Positions 1 through 5,631 of a stretch of DNA of 12,182 nt are shown here, in pieces (the stretch's first letter is position 1; each line of letters starts with the position of its first letter). The notes beneath the pieces are model-generated. The model was not told where the DNA came from, searched no databases, and saw nothing but the letters and a program-made list of their open reading frames with translations. The translations under genes and the position numbers were made by a program. The stretch is from Bifidobacteriaceae bacterium (GTDB lineage Bacteria; Actinomycetota; Actinomycetes; Actinomycetales; Bifidobacteriaceae): positions 15,250-27,431 of the forward strand of contig JAUMUB010000003.1 of the NCBI GenBank assembly GCA_030530905.1. Reading direction: 5' to 3'.

Positions 1-250
1 TTACTGGTTTCCGCACCAACTACAGTTACGCCATATTTTATATTAAACTCATATGAGTTATACTCTCAAAACCAACTACACTGTTAACAACATAATAATC
101 ATCACAATATAAAAACATTAATTTTTTAAAACTGGCAATAGAATTTATTGCAAATATCATCTAATAGATGTTAACTGCATTAAAACAAAACCCTGATTGA
201 AACTCAGACACAAAATCTTCTCATTGAAAAATTAATTTCTTATTAAAAGA
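1..250. other. AT-rich non-coding stretch downstream of the GntR gene
   Basis: Very AT-rich sequence with no convincing gene. The three plus-strand frames entering from the left edge stop at about 44-46, 54-56 and 85-87, so the tail of a plus-strand gene could end here, but no tail is recognisable. Minus-strand ATGs in the first 60 bases hit stops within a few codons. The stretch holds a 14-nt perfect palindrome (46-59) and a 17-nt inverted repeat with 6-nt arms (135-151, GCAATA-GAATT-TATTGC). I see no strong hairpin plus T-tract that would terminate the leftward GntR transcript. Confidence 0.6.
46..59. repeat. 14-nt perfect palindrome AACTCATATGAGTT
   Basis: The sequence AACTCATATGAGTT reads identically on both strands; the match stops at the next base on each side. 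It lies in AT-rich non-coding DNA near the left edge. It could be a binding site for a dimeric regulator of a gene outside the window, or chance. No copy was noticed elsewhere in the window. Confidence 0.4.
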
Positions 251-1099
251 TTAAAGCGCGATATCAATATCAGCATTATTAGAAACTTCAAAATGCTGAT
301 CTAAAATTGATTCCAACGGCGCATAATGTGCGAGAACAGCTTCACGATAACCATCAATATCACCATTAATAGTTGTTTCCAGCATTAAGCGGTGAGCCTG
401 AGCTGTTTGATGCAACGCAGGAATATTGCGCAAATCAAGCTCTGGGATAACTGCCATATGCACCAACCATAATCCATGCACTAATTGCTCAGCAACTGGA
501 TTATTAATCGATTTTAATAATCCAGTGTGAAATGCAATATCTTCTTGTAAAAATGTTTCCTGCTGATCAGCTAGTTGTTCCATACGATCCGCAAGCGCGA
601 CAAGTTCAGGCTGCTTAGTGCCTTGAATACTCGTGCAAATTGCTTCCGCATAACCTAAATCAAGGAACTTACGTAGCTCAACAACATTGCGTAAATCTTT
701 ATAATTATCATCAATTGAAAGCATAGAACGCATAGTCAATGTTTCAACCATTGGATTTAACGAAAACGATCCAACAAACGTGCCTTTACCATGTTCAACA
801 TGAAGAATATTAAGCGCTTCAAGCTTACGAATTGCCTCACGAATAGACGAGCGCGACGCTCCAAGAACATCGCAAAGCTGAGTTTCCGTAGGAAGAACAT
901 CTCCAGGTGCAAGGCGAGCGCGGATAATATACGTTTTAATAGCATCCATAGTTTCATTACAGCGAGACCGTTGCGATATAGGAGTATGCAAAGCCGCATT
1001 AAGAGAATGCGTTTTATTGTAAGAGAATGCATCAAGTGGCATATGGTCAATAATTTCCGTCAACGATAACCCTTCCCTTGCAGGAGCGTCCTTCTTCAT
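251..1099 (-). CDS. GntR-family transcriptional regulator, FadR (FCD) subfamily
   Basis: A 282-residue cytoplasmic DNA-binding regulator. After an unusual N-terminal extension of about 45 residues, a winged helix-turn-helix of GntR type spans roughly residues 47-110. It shows the typical LAPGDVLPTETQLCDVLG, SRSSIREAIRKLEAL and HGKGTFV motifs. An all-helical FCD effector domain follows (about 130-265). It has VELRKFLDLGYAEA, an EDIAFH motif (D187, H191) and two further histidines in AHRLML (H236) and LAHYAPLE (H258), which fit the metal/ligand-binding set of this family. Start choice: an upstream in-frame GTG at 1108 lies too close to the Shine-Dalgarno AAGGTGA (1109-1115), whereas the ATG at 1099 has a 9-nt spacing. 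FCD regulators usually sense sugar acids, organic acids or amino acids; the ligand cannot be told from sequence. The gene is monocistronic as far as visible and divergent from the RpfB-like gene. Autoregulation is suggested by the promoter-proximal inverted repeat. Confidence 0.92.
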   Translation of the reverse strand: MKKDAPAREGLSLTEIIDHMPLDAFSYNKTHSLNAALHTPISQRSRCNETMDAIKTYIIRARLAPGDVLPTETQLCDVLGASRSSIREAIRKLEALNILHVEHGKGTFVGSFSLNPMVETLTMRSMLSIDDNYKDLRNVVELRKFLDLGYAEAICTSIQGTKQPELVALADRMEQLADQQETFLQEDIAFHTGLLKSINNPVAEQLVHGLWLVHMAVIPELDLRNIPALHQTAQAHRLMLETTINGDIDGYREAVLAHYAPLESILDQHFEVSNNADIDIAL

Positions 1100-1158
1100 C
1101 GCAATCACTCACCTTGATTACGGCAGATTCTGCGAAAGTACATTATCCTCAGGCCGAG

Positions 1159-1167
1159 ATTATAGCA
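1159..1167 (-). promoter_or_regulatory. Extended -10 promoter of the GntR gene (TGC-TATAAT)
   Basis: On the minus strand the sequence TGCTATAAT combines a perfect -10 hexamer with the TGn extension. Transcription would start near 1152, giving a leader of about 50 nt carrying the AAGGTGA ribosome site. No good -35 hexamer is present at 16-18 nt; that zone is occupied by one arm of the inverted repeat at 1184-1217. A weak -35 with an extended -10 is typical of regulated promoters. Confidence 0.65.
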
Positions 1168-1183
1168 ATCGAATATTGTTAAA

Positions 1184-1217
1184 ACATCAGGTAACATCCT
1201 TTTTGTTAACCTGATGT
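1184..1217. promoter_or_regulatory. Long inverted repeat, candidate operator of the GntR regulator
   Basis: The arms are ACATCAGGTAACA (1184-1196) and TGTTAACCTGATGT (1204-1217). They pair perfectly except for one extra A in the right arm, around a 7-nt T-rich centre. The symmetry continues outward: TATTGTT on the left (1174-1180) mirrors AACAATA on the right (1219-1225) with slightly offset spacing. On the minus strand the repeat covers the -35 position and upstream of the TGCTATAAT promoter. There is no strong T-tract after the hairpin in either direction, so a DNA operator is favoured over a terminator. That the neighbouring GntR protein binds it is inference from position and symmetry. 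Confidence 0.55.
1192..1204 (+). repeat. 13-nt direct repeat, copy 1 (TAACATCCTTTTT)
   Basis: This sequence recurs exactly at 1428-1440 in the same intergenic region and orientation. This copy overlaps the left arm and the centre of the inverted repeat at 1184-1217. Confidence 0.5.
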
Positions 1218-1427
1218 GAAACAATAAGTGTCATTTCAAACATCTGCCATAGCTGTTCTATTTATTAGTTTAATTGTACCGTAAAAACCGCTACTAGCAA
1301 AAGCAAATAATACAACATTCATAATATGGTATGAAAATAAATATACTGTGAGTAAGTTCAAAACGCTCCTAATTTCCCTCTGAAAAAGAGCAAAGTAGAC
1401 CATACGCACTCTATGCTCAAGGGGACA

Positions 1428-1440
1428 TAACATCCTTTTT
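1428..1440 (+). repeat. 13-nt direct repeat, copy 2 (TAACATCCTTTTT)
   Basis: Exact second copy of 1192-1204, 236 nt away, on the RpfB-like gene's side of the divergent region. It is not embedded in an inverted repeat here. It could be a regulatory half-site or chance similarity in AT-rich DNA. Confidence 0.4.
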
Positions 1441-1487
1441 ATCATCCTAAATTCTTTACATGCATATCGCAGTTTTCAATATATTGC

Positions 1488-1501
1488 ACATTTATAAATG
1501 T
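1488..1501. repeat. 14-nt perfect palindrome ACATTTATAAATGT
   Basis: Perfectly self-complementary, about 95 nt upstream of the RpfB-like start codon and just upstream of the candidate promoter. Its AT-richness makes chance occurrence plausible. It is also well placed for an operator controlling the downstream gene. Confidence 0.35.
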
Positions 1502-1541
1502 AATAAATTCGCTCATAAATTCTTAAAACTCTTTTGTGCGA

Positions 1542-1547
1542 TACAAT
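1542..1547 (+). promoter_or_regulatory. Possible -10 box (TACAAT) upstream of the RpfB-like gene
   Basis: TACAAT matches the -10 consensus at five of six positions and would give a leader of about 40 nt. The best -35 at 16 nt (TTCTTA) is poor. TATAAA at 1560-1565 is an alternative without a -35. A distal option is TTTACA (1455-1460) with TATATT (1480-1485) at a long 19-nt spacing. None is strong. Confidence 0.28.
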
Positions 1548-1592
1548 AAAGCATTAGCATATAAATAAAAATTGCAAACGAGAAGGGATTGT

Positions 1593-3056
1593 ATGGCACG
1601 TCGGTGGACACCACAAAGATTTGTTATATTGCGCAGAATACGAGTACTAATTTGTGTACTTGCGGTTCTGGTTGCAAGTACAGTTACCTTCGTAGTAACA
1701 GCAAGAAAATCAGTTGCACTTAACGTTAACGGTGAAACAAGAAATGTTATCACCTATGCAAACAGCGTGGAACGCCTACTCGAGGAACAGCACATACAAC
1801 ACAAAACCCACGATATTATTACCTCAACAGGAGTTGGTAACACCCTTACCAATCACAGTGTAGTCACAGTGCGCACCGCGTATCAGACTACAATTAATAT
1901 CAACGGTCAGGAAATCCCATTTTGGACTATTGCAACAAGTGCAAGTGAATTACTTAATTATTTTAAACAAAATGAAGTCTCAGCTGCAAAAGTAACGGTT
2001 AACATCAGCAATGTATACAACAAGCTAACAGGCGGATTCGTAATAAATAAATCAGGCCCAGTAACCGTAATAGCAGACGGCAAAACAACTATTGCCCCAG
2101 ACGGCAAACTACCTGCTGCTTCAATTCTTGACTCGCAAGGTATTGTTCTAGGAAAAGATGATCGTGTCAGCGTTGAAGACAACAATGGTGAAACCATTCT
2201 ACGAGTGCAACGTGTCACTCACAAAGAAGAAACACGAACTGTTAGCATACCATTTAACACTCAAACAATTATTGATCCAAATCTTGAACCAGGGCAAACT
2301 GTAGTACGTTCAGAAGGGCAAGAAGGCGAAAAAACTCAGGTTGTAGATGTTACATACGTAGATGGAGTTGCGGAATCTGAAGTGATTAAATCAGAAAACA
2401 CAACCAAGCTCTCAATCGACCGAATTATCGCAGTAGGACCTGCTAAAAAAGCAGAAACAAAGACAGAAACCGATAATTCAAAGAGTACTGAATCTAATAA
2501 AAATACAAAAACAGAAAATTCACAACAAACAAATAACAATACTTCATCAAATAACTCTGGAAACTCTGGCACTTCACAAAACAACTCCAGCTCAAATACC
2601 AGCAATAACACTAGCACAAACACTGATTCAAAACCACAGAATAATACATCGTCTAATACTCCATCAGAGTCAGGAGGTAGCAGCAACACGGGTGGCAGCA
2701 GTGCAAGCACCGACACTGGAGCACAAGCCTCTTCACGTCTCTGGCATCCAACTGCAGCACAGGCGCAAGCATACGCTGCAGGCGCAGCTGCACAATATGG
2801 TTGGACAGGAGACAACTGGGATGCATTAGTAAAATTGTGGAATCGAGAATCAGGGTGGCGCTGGAATGCTGAAAACCCCAGCTCAGGAGCATACGGCATT
2901 CCACAGTCTCTTCCAGGAAACAAAATGGCTCAATTCGGTGCAAACTGGCGTGATGATGCTGCAGTGCAAATAGATTGGGGATTGAGCTATATTAACGGAA
3001 GATACGGTTCTCCACTTGGGGCATGGAACCATTCACAACAAACAGGATGGTATTAA
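1593..3056 (+). CDS. RpfB-like secreted/anchored peptidoglycan hydrolase (DUF348, G5, lytic transglycosylase-like domain)
   Basis: A 487-residue envelope protein. A basic N-terminus and one hydrophobic segment (about 13-36) serve as signal anchor. DUF348-type repeats follow (about 38-76, 94-133, less clear 152-190), each built round a VTVxxDG/VNVNGE-like core. A G5 domain (about 205-285) is marked by EETRTVSIPFNT and EGQEGEKTQVVDVTYVDG. After a 95-residue Asn/Ser/Thr-rich linker, the C-terminal domain (about 390-487) has the lysozyme/SLT-like motif LWNRESGW with presumed catalytic Glu419, then SGAYGIPQSLPG and a Trp-rich end. The DUF348-G5 scaffold and position before ksgA-ispE match mycobacterial RpfB. 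The catalytic domain, however, resembles the SLT-like domain of actinobacterial wall hydrolases rather than the classical Rpf domain. It probably cleaves peptidoglycan glycan strands during growth. Start: ATG 1593 follows AGAAGGGA (1581-1588); a TTG at 1572 lacks a site. No terminator lies before ksgA. Confidence 0.88.
   Translation: MARRWTPQRFVILRRIRVLICVLAVLVASTVTFVVTARKSVALNVNGETRNVITYANSVERLLEEQHIQHKTHDIITSTGVGNTLTNHSVVTVRTAYQTTININGQEIPFWTIATSASELLNYFKQNEVSAAKVTVNISNVYNKLTGGFVINKSGPVTVIADGKTTIAPDGKLPAASILDSQGIVLGKDDRVSVEDNNGETILRVQRVTHKEETRTVSIPFNTQTIIDPNLEPGQTVVRSEGQEGEKTQVVDVTYVDGVAESEVIKSENTTKLSIDRIIAVGPAKKAETKTETDNSKSTESNKNTKTENSQQTNNNTSSNNSGNSGTSQNNSSSNTSNNTSTNTDSKPQNNTSSNTPSESGGSSNTGGSSASTDTGAQASSRLWHPTAAQAQAYAAGAAAQYGWTGDNWDALVKLWNRESGWRWNAENPSSGAYGIPQSLPGNKMAQFGANWRDDAAVQIDWGLSYINGRYGSPLGAWNHSQQTGWY
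2448..2735 (+). other. Asn/Ser/Thr-rich disordered linker inside the RpfB-like protein
   Basis: About 96 residues between the G5 domain and the catalytic domain consist almost wholly of Asn, Ser, Thr, Gly, Gln and Lys, with SSNTSNNTSTNT-like runs. It looks like a flexible spacer carrying the hydrolase through the wall. Such low-complexity coding tracts often vary in length between strains. Confidence 0.8.
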
Positions 3057-3104
3057 AAACCAACAACACATTCGCCCATAAGGTTTACGCACAGAGGAGT
3101 ATAC

Positions 3105-4022
3105 ATGACTACGCGATTAGATGATTCTCTTAACACACTAGAGAATCATAAACTGTTAGGTGCAGCAGATATTCGCAAAATAGCTAGTACTGCTGGTGTA
3201 AGCCCGACAAAAAAATTTGGACAAAATTTCGTTATAGATCCTGGGACGGTGCGAAAAATTGCGCGAATAGCACAAGTATCAGCAGAAGACTATGTTATCG
3301 AAGTTGGCCCAGGCTTAGGATCGCTCACCCTCGCCATTCTTGAAACTGGCGCAAATGTGCAGGCAATTGAAATAGACCCAACTCTGGCACAACAATTACC
3401 TCAAACCATCGAAACATATATGCCTGAAGCACTCAATCGTTTTAGAGTTCTCACCAAAGACGCTCTTGAAGTTACCCCAGCAGATATCCCACATTCACAG
3501 GATCATCAGCAAATACATTTAATCGCAAATCTTCCATACAATGTTGCAACGCCAATAATCATTACTCTTTTAGAACGCTTCGCAAATTTAGCAAGCTTTG
3601 TAGTAATGGTACAAAAAGAGGTTGCTGACAGATTATGCGCTACTCCAGGAAGCAAAATATACGGAGTTCCTAGTATTAAACTTGCATGGTTTGGCATAAG
3701 CGAAAAAGCTGTAACAATTGGCAGAAATGTATTCTGGCCCGCACCGAATGTGGACTCTGCGTTAGTGAAATTCGAAAAACAACCTAATGCATGGTGTAAT
3801 AATGAACACGCACCAAATCGAGAAACAACGTTTGAACTCATCGATGCAGCATTCCGTCAACGCAGAAAAACTCTGCACGCAGCTTTAAAGAACCAAGTAC
3901 CTGAAGAAGCTTATGACATAAGCGGCATCAACCCAACAAGAAGAGGAGAAACCTTAACAATCGATGAATTCACGAAGTTAGCACTTGCAGTGGAAAAGAT
4001 ACAGAATCATGATGAAAAATAA
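3105..4022 (+). CDS. rsmA (ksgA): 16S rRNA (adenine1518/adenine1519-N6)-dimethyltransferase KsgA/RsmA
   Basis: A 305-residue cytoplasmic SAM-dependent enzyme that dimethylates two adjacent adenines in the 3'-terminal hairpin of 16S rRNA, late in 30S assembly. The Rossmann methyltransferase domain begins with KKFGQNFVIDPG (about 36-47). It continues with motif I EVGPGLGSLT (about 66-75), the acidic loop AIEIDP (about 87-92), motif IV NLPYN (142-146) with the target-adenine aromatic residue, and MVQKEVADRL. The C-terminal helical part carries FRQRRKTLHAALKN and the family ending RRGETLTIDEFTKLA. Length is usual for actinobacteria, including the extra N-terminal stretch. The ATG at 3105 follows AGAGGAG at good spacing. 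The gene starts 48 nt after the RpfB-like gene and overlaps ispE, matching the mycobacterial rpfB-ksgA-ispE order; co-transcription is likely. Confidence 0.97.
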   Translation: MTTRLDDSLNTLENHKLLGAADIRKIASTAGVSPTKKFGQNFVIDPGTVRKIARIAQVSAEDYVIEVGPGLGSLTLAILETGANVQAIEIDPTLAQQLPQTIETYMPEALNRFRVLTKDALEVTPADIPHSQDHQQIHLIANLPYNVATPIIITLLERFANLASFVVMVQKEVADRLCATPGSKIYGVPSIKLAWFGISEKAVTIGRNVFWPAPNVDSALVKFEKQPNAWCNNEHAPNRETTFELIDAAFRQRRKTLHAALKNQVPEEAYDISGINPTRRGETLTIDEFTKLALAVEKIQNHDEK

Positions 4023-4914
4023 CTCTTTCCACAAAACAGTACAAGTCACTTGTCCTGCTAAAACAAACATCACTCTTCATGTAGGGGAAAAGCATGAAGA
4101 GTGGAATAATCGCCATGAACTCGATACGATTTATTGCGGTATTGGAGTATGCGATATTGTAACCATAAGCGAAAAAGATGCTAATAGCGACTTCTCTCTC
4201 GAATTAACAGGAAGTCATTTAGGAAATTTAGCCTCTAGTAATGTAGATATGCGCAATAATCATGCTGTAGCAGCATTATATGCAATGGCAAAAGCTAGTA
4301 ATCATAAGCCAAACGTTCGCATACAAATCGAAAAGCATATTCCAGTTGCGGCAGGATTAGGTGGCGGCTCAGCAGATGCAGCAGGAACTATACTTGCACT
4401 TAACGAATTATGGAATCTACATTGGGATATCACACACTTGCAGGAAATTGCCGCCACGCTCGGAGCAGACATGCCTTTCTGTCTAACAGGAGGATACGCT
4501 CACGGCACAGGTTATGGAGAGAAAATAGAAGAAATATCATACGATAGCGTGCAAGCACAAGAATTGCGCGAGCAAGGTTACTACGGTTTAGCTTTAGTTG
4601 GCGCATATCATACCGAATTAAGCACAGCAGATATTTATCATCAATTTGATAAGTTCGGTTCAAACAGTCACAACACTAATGACTTGCAAGAAGCCGCAAT
4701 TATGCACAATCCCCGATCAGGAAAAGCTATAGAGTTAGCAAAAGAAATGGGCGCAAGTCAAGCATTCATATCTGGTTCTGGCCCCTCAGTTATTGCCTTT
4801 GCCAGAACACAGCAAGAACTCTCTAACATACAACATGCGTGGACTCAAGAACAGGCAGTGGATCGAATCATCGCAGCAACCACTCCGATGAAACCTACAA
4901 TACGGCTAATATAG
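4009..4914 (+). CDS. ispE: 4-diphosphocytidyl-2-C-methyl-D-erythritol kinase IspE
   Basis: A 301-residue GHMP-family kinase that phosphorylates CDP-methylerythritol with ATP in the MEP pathway. That pathway makes isoprenoid precursors, including those of the undecaprenyl carrier used in wall synthesis. The N-terminus has CPAKTNITLHV with the catalytic Lys (K18, equivalent to E. coli K10). The Gly-rich ATP loop PVAAGLGGGSADAAG is at about 112-126. GADMPFCLTGG carries the catalytic Asp (D154), and the C-terminal GHMP motif SGSGPSV is at 255-261. The ATGs at 4009 and 4012 both precede the ksgA stop, giving an 11-14 nt overlap and suggesting translational coupling. A longer TTG start at 3985 is unlikely. 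The ribosome site (GGAAAAG, rather distant) is weak, as expected for a coupled gene. Confidence 0.96.
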   Translation: MMKNNSFHKTVQVTCPAKTNITLHVGEKHEEWNNRHELDTIYCGIGVCDIVTISEKDANSDFSLELTGSHLGNLASSNVDMRNNHAVAALYAMAKASNHKPNVRIQIEKHIPVAAGLGGGSADAAGTILALNELWNLHWDITHLQEIAATLGADMPFCLTGGYAHGTGYGEKIEEISYDSVQAQELREQGYYGLALVGAYHTELSTADIYHQFDKFGSNSHNTNDLQEAAIMHNPRSGKAIELAKEMGASQAFISGSGPSVIAFARTQQELSNIQHAWTQEQAVDRIIAATTPMKPTIRLI

Positions 4915-4965
4915 CGCTATCACTGTAAAGTATATAGCAGCATTGTTGAGAATAGGGGTAACAAG

Positions 4966-5589
4966 ATGGCATTGCAAGAACAAGAGCGAATACTGCGCAA
5001 AGAGTACATGGCAGAGCGCCAAAAACTAGTTTTTACCATTATTGGTGCAACTCTTGCAGTAGCTGTAATCATATCTACTCTCTTCTACTTTAATATTTTC
5101 GGATTAGGTGTTGTGAAAGTCGCAGAAACACAGCCTAATTACGGTGTTACTGCCCCTTGTGCACCAAAAGAAAATAATGAAAATGCACACTATGTCGATA
5201 ACGGCAATGTCACACTTCGTGTTCTCAACGGAACTTCATCTAGCGGCTTTGCAGGCGCTGTTGCAACAGCATTGGAAACACGTAATTTTAACGTTGCCTC
5301 AGTGGGCAACTACTCAACTTCCAATGTGAAACGCACCGAAATCGTATTTGGAAAAAATGCGATTCCCGAAGCCTACACTGTTCTCAGTAATTTTAACGAT
5401 GCTATTCTTCGCATAGATGATCGCGGAGATAAACTTATTGATGTAGTACTAGGTGCTACGTTTAACAACCTTGTTGGCACTTCTAAAGTTCCAACCTCAA
5501 ATAAAACTATTACCAACATTAAAGGCTGTGTGGTCAGCGATAAGATAACCAATCTTCCAAAAGCTCCAGAACACGACGCCGTAAACTAA
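4966..5589 (+). CDS. Membrane-anchored LytR_C (LytR/CpsA/Psr C-terminal) domain protein
   Basis: A 207-residue protein with a short charged cytoplasmic N-terminus (about 1-21) and one transmembrane segment (about 22-45). An extracellular LytR C-terminal domain (about 82-171) begins NVTLRVLNGTSSSGFAG and contains GNYSTSNVKRTEIVFG and LIDVVLGATF. The catalytic LCP domain that transfers glycopolymers to peptidoglycan is absent, so this is a stand-alone LytR_C protein. Such proteins are common in actinobacteria and their exact role is not established. Two extracellular cysteines (65 and 188) flank the domain and could form a disulfide. The ATG follows AGGGG at suitable spacing, 51 nt after ispE, so it is likely the last gene of this run. 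A role in wall assembly is inferred from the family and neighbours. Confidence 0.85.
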   Translation: MALQEQERILRKEYMAERQKLVFTIIGATLAVAVIISTLFYFNIFGLGVVKVAETQPNYGVTAPCAPKENNENAHYVDNGNVTLRVLNGTSSSGFAGAVATALETRNFNVASVGNYSTSNVKRTEIVFGKNAIPEAYTVLSNFNDAILRIDDRGDKLIDVVLGATFNNLVGTSKVPTSNKTITNIKGCVVSDKITNLPKAPEHDAVN

Positions 5590-5631
5590 ATACACGCGTC
5601 TCAAAGTAAATCCTCGATAATAATAATCTAA
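5590..5631. other. Short convergent junction without an evident terminator
   Basis: Only 42 nt separate the ends of the LytR_C gene and the oppositely oriented cca gene. I find no GC-rich hairpin with a T-tract on either strand. Transcripts from both sides probably run into the opposing gene or end by Rho. Confidence 0.5.

Larger units (their letters stand above)
1218..1592. other. Divergent intergenic region between the GntR and RpfB-like genes
   Basis: No credible gene is seen. A 69-codon minus-strand reading frame (1236-1445) lacks family features and a well-placed ribosome site. The stretch holds a second copy of the 13-nt repeat, a 14-nt palindrome (1488-1501), a weak candidate promoter and the ribosome site of the RpfB-like gene. 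I do not see the GC-rich conserved elements expected of the c-di-AMP (ydaO) riboswitch that precedes rpf genes in some other actinobacteria. Confidence 0.5.

Noticed and set aside
1..87. Tail of a plus-strand gene entering from the left edge
   Set aside because: All three frames are open for only 15 to 29 codons and none gives a recognisable C-terminus; it cannot be told from chance.
757..1069. Short reading frames in other frames over the GntR gene
   Set aside because: They overlap a clear GntR-FCD coding sequence and have no support of their own.
1184..1217. Inverted repeat as a rho-independent terminator
   Set aside because: The plus-strand hairpin is followed by GAAACAATAAG and the minus-strand one by only TTTT before A-rich sequence. 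The location upstream of a strong -10 box fits an operator better.
1236..1445. 69-codon minus-strand reading frame in the divergent intergenic region
   Set aside because: Composition looks random, no well-placed ribosome site before its ATG, and no recognisable motif. It could only be revived by conservation in relatives.
1218..1592. c-di-AMP (ydaO-type) riboswitch before the RpfB-like gene
   Set aside because: Known before rpf genes in some actinobacteria, but the conserved GC-rich junction elements are not visible in this AT-rich leader.
2336..2923. 195-codon minus-strand reading frame opposite the RpfB-like gene
   Set aside because: Its Leu/Val/Phe-rich translation is the complement of the Asn/Ser/Thr linker on the coding strand; no ribosome site or family motif.
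4911..4920. ATAGCGCTAT palindrome at the end of ispE as a terminator
   Set aside because: Only ten nucleotides with no loop and no T-tract; likely chance, and the downstream LytR_C gene is probably co-transcribed.
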